The notes under the pieces were generated by a model. That model worked only from the letters and a program-made list of their open reading frames with translations, did no database searches and had not been told where the DNA came from. A DNA stretch of 64,000 nucleotides from Vulcanimicrobium sp035943995 (GTDB taxonomy: Bacteria > Vulcanimicrobiota > Vulcanimicrobiia > Vulcanimicrobiales > Vulcanimicrobiaceae), in contig DASZBS010000095.1 in assembly GCA_035943995.1 (NCBI GenBank), positions 5,301-69,300 on the forward strand. The letters run 5' to 3'. Positions 1 through 8,831 of the stretch are shown here, one piece after another. The position numbers were made by a program, and so were the translations under genes. How positions within the stretch are numbered: position 1 is the first letter of the stretch; each line of letters opens with the position of its first letter.

Positions 1-265
1 CGCGCAGGTTCTCGTCGAGCGGGCGATCGGTGATGAGCTCGATGTTGTTCATCCCGGCCATGCGCTGCGTCCCGATGTTGAGCCCGGCGAACCGCGACGT
101 GACGTTGACGATCGGCTCGAGCGCGAGCGTCTTCCAAACGGCGCCGCCCCAGCCGGCGTCGAACGCGCGCATGACTTGGTAGCCGGAGTTCGTCGGCGGC
201 GCCGACGCGAGCCAGAACGGGTTCGGGCTGCGAATGCCGGCGAGATCGATCGAGAGATCGGCCAT
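1..265 (-). CDS. preA: Dihydropyrimidine dehydrogenase catalytic subunit PreA (N-terminal part only)
   Basis: Only the first 88 codons are inside the window. The protein opens MADLSIDLAGIRSPNPFWLA and continues with the PTNSGYQV segment and a GWGGAVWKTL stretch. These are typical of the FMN-binding TIM-barrel start of PreA/dihydroorotate dehydrogenase-like enzymes, which reduce uracil and thymine in pyrimidine catabolism. The ATG (263-265) shares one base with the TGA of the upstream preT-like gene (265-267), so the two are translationally coupled, as expected for the PreT-PreA heterodimer. The assignment rests on the N-terminal motif plus the partner gene. The iron-sulfur C-terminus of PreA lies outside the window. 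Confidence 0.85.
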   Translation of the reverse strand, partial: MADLSIDLAGIRSPNPFWLASAPPTNSGYQVMRAFDAGWGGAVWKTLALEPIVNVTSRFAGLNIGTQRMAGMNNIELITDRPLDENLR

Positions 266-1575
266 CAGCTTCTCCCCGCGCGCAGGAACAGGTCGGCGCT
301 GCGCGCCGCGACTTTGCCGCGCTGCGCCGCTTCGACCACCATCGCGTCGACGCCACCCGGCGTGAACATGCAGTCGCCCGCGGCGTAGACGTTCGGGCGG
401 TTCGTGCGCATCGCGTCGTCGACCGCGGCGATGCCGTTCACGTCGTGCGTCACGCCGAACGCGTCGAGCAGCGCGACGTGGCGGGTCTGCCCGATCGCGA
501 GGATCACCGTATCAGCCGGGACGACGCGCTCGGTGCCCGTCAGCGGGCGCGCGCTGTTGTCGGGGGCCGTCGAGACGATCTCCAGCCCGGCGACGCGCCC
601 GTTCTCGACGACGATGCGCGTGGGCAGCGTAAACGTGCGGAACTCGACGCCTTCGACTTTGGCGAACTCGAGCTCGAAGTCGTACGCGGTCATGCGCTCC
701 GCGCCGCGCCGATAATACATCGTCACCGCCGGCACGGCGAGCCGCCGCGAGCACGTCGCCGCGTCGATGGCGGTGTTGCCGCCGCCGATGACCGCGACCG
801 CATCGCCGAGCACGCCGACGTCGCCGCCGGACTTCGCGATGCGGATGAAATCCAGCGCGTCCCACACGCCGGCCGCGTCTTCGCCGTCGATCCCCAGCCG
901 CGGCACGCTGCCCATGCCGACCGCGATCACCACCGCGTCGTACTCCGCGAGGATCGCGTCGGCGGCGATCGTCTCGCCGACCGTGACGCCGGTGCGGATC
1001 TCGACACCGAGCGCGCGCACCTGCTCCGCCTCCCACAACGCGATCTCCGCGGGCAGGCGGAACGGCACGATGCCGTACGTGTCCAGCCCGCCGGGCGCGT
1101 CGTCGCGTTCGAAGATCACCACCGCGTGCCCCATACGGGCGAGGTCGCGTGCCGCTGCGAGGCCGGCGGGGCCGGAACCGATCACCGCGACACGCTTGCC
1201 CGTGGGCGGTCCGGCCTCGAACAGCGTGACGTTCTCGCGGATCGCCCAGTCGGTCGCATAGCGCTGCAGGTCGCCGATGCGGATCGGGTTCTCGTCGGCG
1301 TTGTAGACGCACGCGCCCTCGCACAGCTGCGACGTCGGGCAGACGCGCGCGCAGCTCGCGCCGACCGGGTTCGCGTCCATGATGGTCTGCGCGCTGCCGA
1401 GCATGTCGCCGGTCGCGATGCGGCCGATGAAGCGCGGCACGTCGATCCCGGTCGGGCACGCGCGGATGCACGGCGCGTCGTAGCAGTTGAGGCAGCGGTT
1501 CGCCTCGATCTGAACGTCCATGCGGGACAGCCGTTTGGCGATCGGCGGCCCGAGGCTCACTGACGGAAAAGCCAA
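265..1575 (-). CDS. preT: NAD(P)-dependent oxidoreductase, PreT / glutamate synthase small-subunit family
   Basis: This is the FAD/NAD(P) and iron-sulfur subunit that would feed electrons to PreA in reductive pyrimidine degradation. The N-terminus carries two Cys clusters: CLNCYDAPCIRAC near residues 28-40, and a second with Cys near 75, 79, 85 and 89. They are followed by a GSGPAG dinucleotide fold near residue 130, a second GGGNTAID fold, and a C-terminal AAGDC FAD motif. I chose the TTG at 1573-1575 because GGAGGGG lies directly upstream. A GTG at 1588-1590 with AGAGGA upstream is a close alternative. Starting further upstream would run into the divergent MDR gene. The 436-residue length suits the family, and the one-base overlap with preA supports an operon. 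Confidence 0.85.
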   Translation of the reverse strand: MAFPSVSLGPPIAKRLSRMDVQIEANRCLNCYDAPCIRACPTGIDVPRFIGRIATGDMLGSAQTIMDANPVGASCARVCPTSQLCEGACVYNADENPIRIGDLQRYATDWAIRENVTLFEAGPPTGKRVAVIGSGPAGLAAARDLARMGHAVVIFERDDAPGGLDTYGIVPFRLPAEIALWEAEQVRALGVEIRTGVTVGETIAADAILAEYDAVVIAVGMGSVPRLGIDGEDAAGVWDALDFIRIAKSGGDVGVLGDAVAVIGGGNTAIDAATCSRRLAVPAVTMYYRRGAERMTAYDFELEFAKVEGVEFRTFTLPTRIVVENGRVAGLEIVSTAPDNSARPLTGTERVVPADTVILAIGQTRHVALLDAFGVTHDVNGIAAVDDAMRTNRPNVYAAGDCMFTPGGVDAMVVEAAQRGKVAARSADLFLRAGRS

Positions 1576-1735
1576 GTCCCCTCCAAGCACGAGGTTCCTC
1601 TTTGACCGGGCTATTGGCGAGAACGCGGTCCGCTCCCGGTCGCCCGGTTGGTTTCGTGGCGACCGCGGCGACCAGCCGGGGCCGTGCCGAGCGCTCCGGG
1701 CAGGCGGCATCACGTCGTCCGCGTACGCTCGCGCC

Positions 1736-2752
1736 ATGCGCGCCGTACGACTTCACGAGATCGACCGCGAGAACGGTCCCAAGCACTTTCGCGTCGAGCA
1801 GGTCGACGATCCGCAGCCCGGCGCGGGCGAAACGCTCGTCAAGATACGGCGTGCGGCGTTCAACCGCCGCGACGTCTTCATCAGCCAAGGACTCTATCCG
1901 GGCATCCAGCTGCCGTGCATCCCCGGTTCCGACGGCGTGGGGACGGTCGCGGTACACGGTGACGGCGCCGACGGTCCGCCGGTCGGCGCGCGCGTCGTGA
2001 TCGATCCGACGCTGGGCTGGGGACCCGATCAGCGCATCTGGCAGCGCACCGCGCAGGTGCTCGGCATGCCGCATCAGGGCACGTTCGCAGAGTATATCGC
2101 CGTGCCGGCCGGCAACGTGCATCCCGCGCCGCCGTCGCTGAGCGACGACGAAGCCGCCGCGATCCCGCTCGCCGGCGTGACCGCGTACCGCGCGCTCGTG
2201 TCGCGCGGCCGCTGCACCAAAGACGACGTCGTGCTGATCCCGGGCGTCGGCAGCGGCGTGCAAACGTTCGTGCTGCTGTTCGCCAAGAAGATCGGCGCGA
2301 AGGTGATCGTGACGTCGTCGAGCGAGGAGAAGCTCGCGCGCGCGAAAGCGATGGGCGCCGACGTGGCGATCAACTACAAGACGTCGGAGAAGTGGGAGAA
2401 GGACGCCGCCGCGGTCGACGGCGGCCCGAGCCTGGTCGTCGACTCGGCGGGCGGCGACACGCTTTCGAAGGCAATCAACATCACGCGCTACGCCGGGCGC
2501 GTCGTGATCTACGGCGGCACGCTCGGCGACGCGAAGATCCGCCCGTACTCGGTGTTCTGGCGCCAGCTCGACATCATGGGCTCGTCGATGGGCTCACCGC
2601 GAGACTTCGCGGAGATGCTTGCGCTGTTCGACGGCTCGCTCAAACCCGCGGTCGACCGCGTGTACGCGCTAGACGAGGTCGTCGAAGCGGCGGAGAAGAT
2701 GAACGGCGGCGAGCAGTTCGGCAAGGTCGTGCTCGCGATCGACGGGGGCTGA
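1736..2752 (+). CDS. Zinc-less MDR alcohol dehydrogenase / quinone oxidoreductase
   Basis: A 338-residue medium-chain dehydrogenase/reductase. The N-terminal GroES-like domain contains AAFNRRDVFISQG and PCIPGSDGVGTV. The Rossmann domain contains IPGVGSGVQ and an IGAKVIVTSSSEEK segment, followed by YGGTLGD. The Cys and His positions of the catalytic-zinc enzymes are not evident, which favours the NADPH:quinone oxidoreductase-like branch. The ATG at 1736 is about 160 bases from the divergent preT start, so the two probably share a bidirectional promoter region. Substrate cannot be inferred. A second, more distant MDR gene lies at 55338-56330. Confidence 0.8.
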   Translation: MRAVRLHEIDRENGPKHFRVEQVDDPQPGAGETLVKIRRAAFNRRDVFISQGLYPGIQLPCIPGSDGVGTVAVHGDGADGPPVGARVVIDPTLGWGPDQRIWQRTAQVLGMPHQGTFAEYIAVPAGNVHPAPPSLSDDEAAAIPLAGVTAYRALVSRGRCTKDDVVLIPGVGSGVQTFVLLFAKKIGAKVIVTSSSEEKLARAKAMGADVAINYKTSEKWEKDAAAVDGGPSLVVDSAGGDTLSKAINITRYAGRVVIYGGTLGDAKIRPYSVFWRQLDIMGSSMGSPRDFAEMLALFDGSLKPAVDRVYALDEVVEAAEKMNGGEQFGKVVLAIDGG

Positions 2753-2812
2753 CGCGCGGGAACGTCGCCGCCGGCTGAAACGTGCGCGTCGCCAAACGGT
2801 AGAACTCTCGCG

Positions 2813-3520
2813 ATGAAGCAGCGCGACGTCGTTCTCTCGGTGCGCGGGCTCGTGCGATGGTTCGGCCCTGTCAGGGCGGTAGCCGGTGTCGATCTCGACG
2901 TCGCGCGCGGCGAGGTCGTCGCGCTGCTCGGGCCCAACGGGGCCGGGAAGACGACGACGCTGACGTGCGTCGCGGGGCTGCTGGCGCCGAGCGGCGGTCT
3001 GATTCGCATCGCAGGCGACGAGAGGCGCGGCGCGCGCGAGCGGCGCGTCGCGTACGTACCGGAGATCCCGACCGTCTACGACGATCTGACGCCGGCCGAG
3101 CATTTGAGGTTCGTGGCGGCGGGCCGCCGCCTCGCCGATGCGGAGGCGGCCGTCGCGAGCGCGCTGGAACGAACCGGGCTGAGCGAGGTACGGGATCGCG
3201 CTGCCGGGACGCTTTCGAAGGGCAATCGCCAGCGCTTGTGTCTGGCGGGCGCGCTCGTCACGCGGGCCGACGTCGTGCTGCTCGACGAGCCGACGACGGG
3301 GCTCGATCCCGCCGCGCAGCACGCGCTCGTCGCGGTGGTGCGCGGCTTGGCGGACGGCGGCGCGGGCGTCGTGATCAGCACGCACGCGCTCGCGACGGCG
3401 TTCGACGCGGCGGATCGCGTGGTGATCATCGTCGCGGGACGCATCGTCGTGAACGAGCCGGTGACGCGCTTCGACGATCTCGACGCGCTGCGCACAGCGT
3501 ACTTGCGAGCCGCTTCTTGA
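2813..3520 (+). CDS. ABC transporter ATP-binding protein
   Basis: A 235-residue ATPase subunit. The Walker A motif GPNGAGKTTT is at about residues 40-49, the signature region is LSKGNRQRL at about 134-142 (SKGN instead of the usual SGGQ), and the Walker B/D-loop is VVLLDEPTTGLD at about 154-165. It resembles the ATPases of ABC-2 exporters that pair with a separate permease. Its stop overlaps the TTG start of the hydrophobic gene that follows, so the two are almost certainly a transporter pair. The substrate is unknown. Confidence 0.88.
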   Translation: MKQRDVVLSVRGLVRWFGPVRAVAGVDLDVARGEVVALLGPNGAGKTTTLTCVAGLLAPSGGLIRIAGDERRGARERRVAYVPEIPTVYDDLTPAEHLRFVAAGRRLADAEAAVASALERTGLSEVRDRAAGTLSKGNRQRLCLAGALVTRADVVLLDEPTTGLDPAAQHALVAVVRGLADGGAGVVISTHALATAFDAADRVVIIVAGRIVVNEPVTRFDDLDALRTAYLRAAS

Positions 3521-4770
3521 CGGCGCTGCTGCGCCTCGAAGCGCGCGTGGCGTTCGCCGCGTTACGGCGAATCCTCACGCACCCGTCGCGGCGCGCGCTC
3601 TGGTTCGTGACCGGTGCGCTCGCGGCGACCGCGATCGCGTTCGACGTCGCGACGTCCGATGTCGCGTCGCGCGATCTCGGCAGGTGGACGCCTTCCCCGC
3701 TGCTCGTCGCCGCGGTCGCCGCGGGTGTCCTCGCGTTCGCCGCGCTCGTTGGGCGGCGGACACCGCTCACCTACGGCACGCGTGCCGCGGACACGGTCTG
3801 GTGGCACTACGCCGGCATCGACGCGGGCGCCGGACAACGCGCCACGACCGCGATTCTCACCCTGCGTGCGACGGCGCTGATCGCGCTCGGCGCCGTGCCG
3901 ATCGGCGCGCTGCTCGCACTCGCCGCGCCGCAGCGAGCCGGAGCGATCGTCGCGCTCGCCGCCATCGTCATCGTGCTCGCGCCCGCGACGGTCCTCGTGT
4001 CGTCGGCTTGCGCGCCGCGCACCGTCGCGGATGGTGCGCGCACTTCACGTTCCGGAGCAAGGACCACCGAAGCGCTCGACGACGGTGCTGCGCCGGCGGC
4101 GGAACGGTCCCGAACGGAGATTCCGCACGGTCTGATGGCGGCGCGCTGGCTCGTCGCCGTGCGCCGCGGCGAAACGCTCGTGCCGTACGACCGCTTCGCG
4201 TTCGGCGTCGTCGCGGGTTTCGTCGCACCCCGCGTTAGTGCGGTTGCAGGCGGCCAGCTCATCGCGATGGCGATCGTCATCGGCGGGCTCGCGGTGCTGC
4301 TGGACGCCTCGATTCGCGGCACGACCGCGCCCGCGACGCTGCGCTCGCCGTGGTGGCGCGCCGCAATCGGCGCGTCGCCGCCGGCGCTCGCGACGTGGGC
4401 GTTCTCCGACGCCGCGGGGACTGCATCGCTGCTGGCCGGACTCGCGCTCGGGCTCGGCATCGCGCTCGGAAACCCGGCTCCGGCGTTCGCCGCGCTCCCG
4501 GCGATCCTGCTGGTGCCGACGGCGCTGCGTCTGGTCGTCCTCGCCGTCGACACGTCCTATCCGGCCGCGGTCGATCGCCGCGGCGCCGGCGCGACCGTTC
4601 GCCTCGTGGTCGTGTGGCAATTGACGATCGCGATCTTCGCGCTCGCGGTCGTCACGGGTGCCCGCGGCGGCGCGTACGCGAGCATCGCGGCGACGACCGC
4701 CGCGCTGTGTGTCGTCGTCGCCGCCGCGGCATGGTACGGCGCAGCGCGACTCCCGTCCGCCGTCGACTGA
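3517..4770 (+). CDS. ABC transporter permease (multi-pass membrane protein)
   Basis: A 417-residue protein with many Ala/Val/Leu-rich membrane segments, for example around the LWFVTGALAATAIAF, PIGALLALAAP and AIVIVLAPATVLVSS regions. A soluble charged loop lies near residues 170-215. The TTG start at 3517-3519 overlaps the TGA of the ATPase gene (TTGA), and the reading frame only becomes protein-like from there. It is likely the membrane subunit of the preceding ATPase. I recognise no specific permease family, so the call rests on hydrophobicity and translational coupling. Confidence 0.7.
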   Translation: MTALLRLEARVAFAALRRILTHPSRRALWFVTGALAATAIAFDVATSDVASRDLGRWTPSPLLVAAVAAGVLAFAALVGRRTPLTYGTRAADTVWWHYAGIDAGAGQRATTAILTLRATALIALGAVPIGALLALAAPQRAGAIVALAAIVIVLAPATVLVSSACAPRTVADGARTSRSGARTTEALDDGAAPAAERSRTEIPHGLMAARWLVAVRRGETLVPYDRFAFGVVAGFVAPRVSAVAGGQLIAMAIVIGGLAVLLDASIRGTTAPATLRSPWWRAAIGASPPALATWAFSDAAGTASLLAGLALGLGIALGNPAPAFAALPAILLVPTALRLVVLAVDTSYPAAVDRRGAGATVRLVVVWQLTIAIFALAVVTGARGGAYASIAATTAALCVVVAAAAWYGAARLPSAVD

Positions 4771-4790
4771 TCGCTCGAGAGTTCGAATCG

Positions 4791-5717
4791 CTAGAGGAGC
4801 GCGTACCGCTGGAACGGTTCCGCGTTGCCGTAGCCGAGCTCCGCGCGGATCACGTCGGCGCCGGCGTCCTCGCCGAGCTTCGAGAGGTCGGGATCGAGCA
4901 GCGCCGCTTCCTGCTTCGTCGGTTCGCGCATGACATGTTCCGCGCGCACGCGGCCTTCCGACTCGAGCGCCAACAGGTACGCGAGGATCTGTCGCGCTGC
5001 CGCCGGCCACAGGCGCCGGTCGACATCCGCGTAGACATGCGCGACCAGCGCCGGGATGGTGTCGAAACCACCGCGGAGACCGGCGACGATCTGCCGCTCG
5101 CGCGCTTCGCGGTGCGCGATGTACTCGTCGAGCTTCCCGCGGACGTCCCGAATTTCGGGGCCGTGGCCGCCGTAGATCGCGTGCGCGTCGCCGTACTCGT
5201 CGCGCAGCCGGTGCAGCGTGCGCTGGTAGGTGCGCATGTCGCCGCCCGGCGGCGCGACGACGACGGTTCCGGTGCCGATCACGACGTCGCCCGTGAACAG
5301 GGCGCGCTCGTCGTCGAGCACGAACACCAGATGATCGCGCGCATGGCCCGGTGCGTGCAGCACGGTGAACGCCGCGTCGTCGAACGCGAGCCGTTCGCCT
5401 TCGGCGAGGGTGCGGTCGTGCGGGAACCGGGCGTCGGAATGCGCATACACGGGCGCGCCCGTGGCGGCCGCCAGCGGTGCCGCGCCCGGATAATGATCCG
5501 GGTGCCCGTGCGTCACCAAGATCGCCGCGTAGGATGAGCCCGAATCCCGCGCCGCAGCGACGAACGCGTCGCGCTGCGCGTCGTCGATGGGACCGGGGTC
5601 GATCGCGACCAGCGCGCGCGGCCCGACGCGCACGACGTAGCCGTTCGTTCCGTCGAGCGTCATCGGCGACGCGTTGTTCGCGCGCAGGCGCGCGACGCGC
5701 TCGCTGAGCCTTACCAC
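4791..5717 (-). CDS. MBL-fold metallo-hydrolase (LACTB2/glyoxalase II-like)
   Basis: A 308-residue metallo-beta-lactamase-fold hydrolase. The zinc-binding signature THGHPDH (HxHxDH) is near residue 70. It is followed by a His in HAPGHARDHLVF, the GDVVIG aspartate, and a YGGHGPEI histidine. The C-terminus has a helical winged-like tail with KLDEYIAHREAR, as in LACTB2-type proteins. The GTG at 5715-5717 overlaps the TAA of the upstream Nudix gene (5711-5713), so the two are coupled. MBL/Nudix neighbours of this kind are common in bacteria. The substrate is unknown. Confidence 0.82.
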   Translation of the reverse strand: MVRLSERVARLRANNASPMTLDGTNGYVVRVGPRALVAIDPGPIDDAQRDAFVAAARDSGSSYAAILVTHGHPDHYPGAAPLAAATGAPVYAHSDARFPHDRTLAEGERLAFDDAAFTVLHAPGHARDHLVFVLDDERALFTGDVVIGTGTVVVAPPGGDMRTYQRTLHRLRDEYGDAHAIYGGHGPEIRDVRGKLDEYIAHREARERQIVAGLRGGFDTIPALVAHVYADVDRRLWPAAARQILAYLLALESEGRVRAEHVMREPTKQEAALLDPDLSKLGEDAGADVIRAELGYGNAEPFQRYALL

Positions 5718-6439
5718 GCGTTCTCGAGCTCCGGGATCAGCAAGAACTTCGGCCCCGGTTGCACGTCCGGCGACACGGTCACGATCGGCTTGGTGCGTGC
5801 GAACGCGAGCAGGTCGTCGACCGTGTCGTACGGTGCGATGCGCTCCAGGTGCTTGATCGTCGGAAAGATCAGGTTGATCTCGCCGCGCGCGTTCGCTGCG
5901 AGCGCTTCGGACGGCGCGATCCACCGCCCGTCGAGCACTTCGGTCGCGTCGGCTTCGGCGACTTGGTCCACCGGCGCGCGGCCGACGAAGAACCGTGCGT
6001 CGAAGCGGCGCGTGGCCAGCTCGGCCTTCGGCGTGATCCAGCGCGAGAAGTATTGCAGCTGCGACGCGTCGATCGACACGTCGAGGCGTTCGAGCACGTC
6101 GCCGAACGCGATCTCCCCGGCGTGCATCGACTGCCGCAGCCCGGCGAGCTGCGCGACGTGCACGGCACGGTCGGCGAACAGCAGCCCGACCTCTTCGAAC
6201 GTCTCGCGTGCGGCGGCCATCGCGTACGCCGGATCGACGTCGCCGGCGGAACCGTGCAGGCGCCGTGCCGCCGCATCGCGGTCCGCGTCGTCCACCCGAC
6301 CGCCCGGAAACACGTACTGGTCCGGCAAGAACACGGCGCGCGCGTTGCGGCGCACCATGAAGACCTGCAAGCCCTCGCTCGTATCGCGTCCGACGATGAC
6401 GGTCGCGGCATCGCGAATCTCCCGGCCCGGGTCGCTCAC
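5711..6439 (-). CDS. Nudix hydrolase, NUDT19/CoA-pyrophosphatase-like
   Basis: A 242-residue Nudix protein. The sequence FMVRRNARAVFLPDQYVFPGG near the N-terminus is followed by AARETFEEVGLLF, the core of the Nudix box with its metal-binding REXXEE glutamates. The spacing between the FPGG segment and the box is longer than in minimal Nudix enzymes, as in NUDT19-type CoA or acyl-CoA diphosphatases. A GTG at 6437-6439 is chosen as the start, with AGGG about seven bases upstream. It is transcribed divergently from the secreted-protein gene at 6479 and leads into the MBL hydrolase. Confidence 0.8.
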   Translation of the reverse strand: MSDPGREIRDAATVIVGRDTSEGLQVFMVRRNARAVFLPDQYVFPGGRVDDADRDAAARRLHGSAGDVDPAYAMAAARETFEEVGLLFADRAVHVAQLAGLRQSMHAGEIAFGDVLERLDVSIDASQLQYFSRWITPKAELATRRFDARFFVGRAPVDQVAEADATEVLDGRWIAPSEALAANARGEINLIFPTIKHLERIAPYDTVDDLLAFARTKPIVTVSPDVQPGPKFLLIPELENAW

Positions 6440-6478
6440 CGGAACCCTGCCCGTCCCGGGCCGCGTTCCTCTCCTGCT

Positions 6479-6892
6479 ATGCGTCCGTCTTCGATCCTCA
6501 CGTCGGCTCTCGTTCTCGCTCTGGGTGCGACCACACTCGCGGGAGCGCAGTCGGCTCCGGCGCCGGCGCCGACCCCGATCGCCGTCCCGACCCTGCCGCC
6601 CAACACGCCCAACGCCGGGATCATCCAGACGATCATCGGGGTCGGCGCGCAGATCCTCCAGCGCCAGGCGGTCAACAACCGCAACAACGCGCGCGGGACG
6701 GTCTCGTACTTCAAGCGCTTCGACATGCAGGTCCAGTGCGGCACCAACTGCTACCGCAGCGTGCGCCTGCACCAGGGCACCGTGATCAACCCGCGCGGCG
6801 CGACGCCGGGCGTGGGCCGCGTCGTGGACGTCAACGGGCACACCGACCCCGACGGCACGCTCGAAGCGGACAACATCACCGTCCAGCAATAA
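6479..6892 (+). CDS. Secreted small beta-rich protein with LHQGT motif
   Basis: A 137-residue exported protein with a clear signal peptide (MRPSSILTSALVLALGATTL, cleavage near AGAQ), a Pro-rich linker, and a C-terminal domain containing the segment VRLHQGTVINPRG, two Cys residues (CGTNC) and GRVVDVNG. The same LHQGT-I-x-P-x-G core occurs in another secreted protein at 63346-63786, so this is a small family within the window. The alternation of short hydrophobic strands suggests an OB-like fold, but that is inference. I do not recognise a named family. Confidence 0.7.
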   Translation: MRPSSILTSALVLALGATTLAGAQSAPAPAPTPIAVPTLPPNTPNAGIIQTIIGVGAQILQRQAVNNRNNARGTVSYFKRFDMQVQCGTNCYRSVRLHQGTVINPRGATPGVGRVVDVNGHTDPDGTLEADNITVQQ

Positions 6893-7017
6893 TCTCCGGT
6901 ACTGCTCGGAAGCGAGCGCCGGCTCGGCCGACCTGCGGTTCCATCCAGCGGTTGAGCGACAATCCGATCTCCGGCGGCGTCCGTTACGTCGAAGCACAAC
7001 TTTCCGGAGATAGTATT

Positions 7018-7731
7018 TTGATCAAACGATTCACGGCCGCAGCGGCCGGCGCGGCGCTGGCCGCACTCTGCATCGCGCCTGCGCTCGCGCAGACGACGAT
7101 GTCGACGCCCTCGTCGATGGCGACCCCGGCTCCTGCGATGGGCGGCTCGATGGGCGGTTCCATGCACAAGGGCTCGATGGGCATGATGGGCCCCGACCAC
7201 GGGATGCCGGAAGGCACCGCGGGCGGCGACGGCGTCAGCTACACGGGCGCGCCCGATCTTCAGGCCGCGATCTCGCTCGTCACCGCGGGCGGCGCACCCG
7301 GTCACTTCTCGCTCGTCAAAGCGCTGACGGCGCTCGCCGGCGCGAAGACCGCGAACGCGGAAGTCGCGAAGCTCACCAAGCAGTACGGCGCGGCGAAGGT
7401 CGGTTCGTTCGTCGCGGTGCAGAACTTTGCCGTGAACGACGCGGTCGCAGTCGCGACCAAAGCCGGCGTGAAGTTCCCGTCGCCGACGCTTCATGGTAAG
7501 ACGCTCGCCGTGCGCGTCGTCACGCTCGGTCTCGTCGACGGAACGTACTACGAGGGCGTGCAGCTCGACCATCTCGTGACCAACAAGATCCACGAGGCCG
7601 TGATGGGTCACATCGACGGCAAGTTCGGTGCCGCCGCCGATGCGAACTACCATCGCATCGCCAACCAGGCGCACTACGACCTTGCGCAGGCGCTCGGCGC
7701 GAAGACCGTCAAGCTGGCGGCGTTCCACTAG
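7018..7731 (+). CDS. Secreted protein with Met/His/Gly-rich N-terminal linker, function unknown
   Basis: A 237-residue exported protein. A signal peptide ends near PALAQ. It is followed by a low-complexity Met/Gly/Ser/His stretch with repeats of GGSM and HKGSMGMMGPDHGM, then an alpha-helical domain. That domain contains conserved-looking His residues (GHFSLV, LDHLVTNKIHEAVMGHIDG, NYHRIANQAHYD). The TTG at 7018-7020 is the start, with GGAGA eight bases upstream. The Met/His stretch could bind copper or other metals, but this is inference. A strong terminator follows immediately. Confidence 0.65.
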   Translation: MIKRFTAAAAGAALAALCIAPALAQTTMSTPSSMATPAPAMGGSMGGSMHKGSMGMMGPDHGMPEGTAGGDGVSYTGAPDLQAAISLVTAGGAPGHFSLVKALTALAGAKTANAEVAKLTKQYGAAKVGSFVAVQNFAVNDAVAVATKAGVKFPSPTLHGKTLAVRVVTLGLVDGTYYEGVQLDHLVTNKIHEAVMGHIDGKFGAAADANYHRIANQAHYDLAQALGAKTVKLAAFH

Positions 7732-7760
7732 CACGAATCTCTCGGCAGCGAGAAATGAGA

Positions 7761-7790
7761 AGGGCCACGCCGATCGGCGTGGCCCTTTTT
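7761..7790 (+). terminator. Strong intrinsic terminator
   Basis: A perfect 11-bp stem (AGGGCCACGCC paired with GGCGTGGCCCT) with a GATC tetraloop is followed directly by a T-run. It lies about 30 bases after the stop of the Met/His-rich secreted protein and is the clearest Rho-independent terminator in the window. Confidence 0.92.
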
Positions 7791-8132
7791 CTGTCTTGTT
7801 CGTTGTCGTGCGGCCAATCGGTCGCTACGACGTCTGTTCCTTCGGTGGATCCTCGGTCATCGAGCTGATGCCGCCCTCCTGCCTTCGGATTGCTTGGTTG
7901 CGCTTGTGAGAATCGATTGAAGTCGCTCTTGTCACCGCCGGCGCGCATTCAGCCGGTCGGTGCCCTGTACCCGGGTGGATCTTGCGACGTCAAGCCGCCC
8001 TCCCGTATGTCGTGGTGTCTTACCTCGAGGTGGCCTCATCGTACTCTCGTCGTGCGGTAGGGTCAACCCCGGTTTTTGGGGTTTCCGGGAATCGTTCGCA
8101 CTTGCTTGGCAGCAGCAAAGGCGAACAGGCCG
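7791..8132. other. Intergenic region, no gene recognised
   Basis: About 340 bases lie between the terminator and the TVP38-like gene. Reading frames here have no RBS or protein-like composition. The only visible structure is weak palindromes (for example around 7950-7980 and CCCCGGTTTTTGGGG near 8066-8080). It probably contains the promoter of the TVP38/RNase D operon, but no convincing -35/-10 pair was identified. Confidence 0.5.
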
Positions 8133-8831
8133 ATGCCGCAAAGAGAGCATGCGGTGAGCTCTCGTCTGGGCCGTGTGCTGCGCCGCCTCGAAGCGGTATC
8201 GATCCTCTTGGCGTCGTTCGGGCTCGCGGCGTTCGTCGTTTCGCACCGGCCGTGGGTCGAGCACGTGCTCGCCGAGATCGGCCCGTTCGCGATGCCGCTG
8301 GCGATCCTCGTGTTCGCGGTCGTCGCATCGGCGCCGTTCTCGGTCACGGATGCGCTCGCCATCATGAACGGCGTCCTGTTCGGCCCCGTGTGGGGGTCGG
8401 TCGTCAACGCCGCGGGGCTCGTGCTCGCCGCGGTGATCGGGTACGTCGTCGCGCTGCGCACCTCGGCTGCGTTCGACGTGAAGAAGAACGTCGAGCGATT
8501 GCCGCCGTGGGCGCGGCGTTTCCGCATCGGTTCGCCGATGTTCCTGATCGTCGTGCGCGTGATCCCCGGCCTCGGCGGAACGATCGCCACGCAGACGGCG
8601 GCCGCGCTGCGCGTCGGATACTTTCGCCAGATCTACACGATGTGCGCGGTTGCGGTCCCGATCTGCACGGTGCTCGCGGTGTTCGGCAACGTAACGTCCG
8701 ACTATCTCGACCAGCACGTCTTCAGGCCCGTCCAAAACTCCATGGAGAAACATCACATCCACTTCCCGCACCGCCCCGCGCGTCCGCACGTGACGCCCTC
8801 GCACCAACCACAGCCGGCGGTGAAGCCGTGA
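8133..8831 (+). CDS. TVP38/TMEM64 (VTT-domain) family membrane protein
   Basis: A 232-residue integral membrane protein with about five hydrophobic segments. A central region contains APFSVTDALAIMNGVLFGP, a Gly-rich GSVVNAAGLVLAA segment and RFRIGSPMFLIVVRVIPGLGG. The last matches the conserved R-x-x-P-x-x-P/G part of the VTT (DedA-like) domain. The C-terminus is a His/Pro-rich tail. The ATG at 8133 fits the domain start. The stop overlaps the GTG of the RNase D gene (GTGA), so the two are co-transcribed. The transported lipid or ion is unknown. Confidence 0.78.
   Translation: MPQREHAVSSRLGRVLRRLEAVSILLASFGLAAFVVSHRPWVEHVLAEIGPFAMPLAILVFAVVASAPFSVTDALAIMNGVLFGPVWGSVVNAAGLVLAAVIGYVVALRTSAAFDVKKNVERLPPWARRFRIGSPMFLIVVRVIPGLGGTIATQTAAALRVGYFRQIYTMCAVAVPICTVLAVFGNVTSDYLDQHVFRPVQNSMEKHHIHFPHRPARPHVTPSHQPQPAVKP

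Noticed and set aside
445..1563. Long plus-strand open frame opposite the preT-like gene
   Set aside because: Arg/His/Asp-rich composition typical of an antisense shadow in high-GC DNA. The minus strand encodes a recognisable FAD/Fe-S enzyme.
2857..3516. N-terminal extension of the ABC permease frame across the ATPase gene
   Set aside because: Upstream of 3517 the frame is Arg-rich shadow sequence inside the ATPase gene; hydrophobic protein sequence starts only at the TTG overlap.
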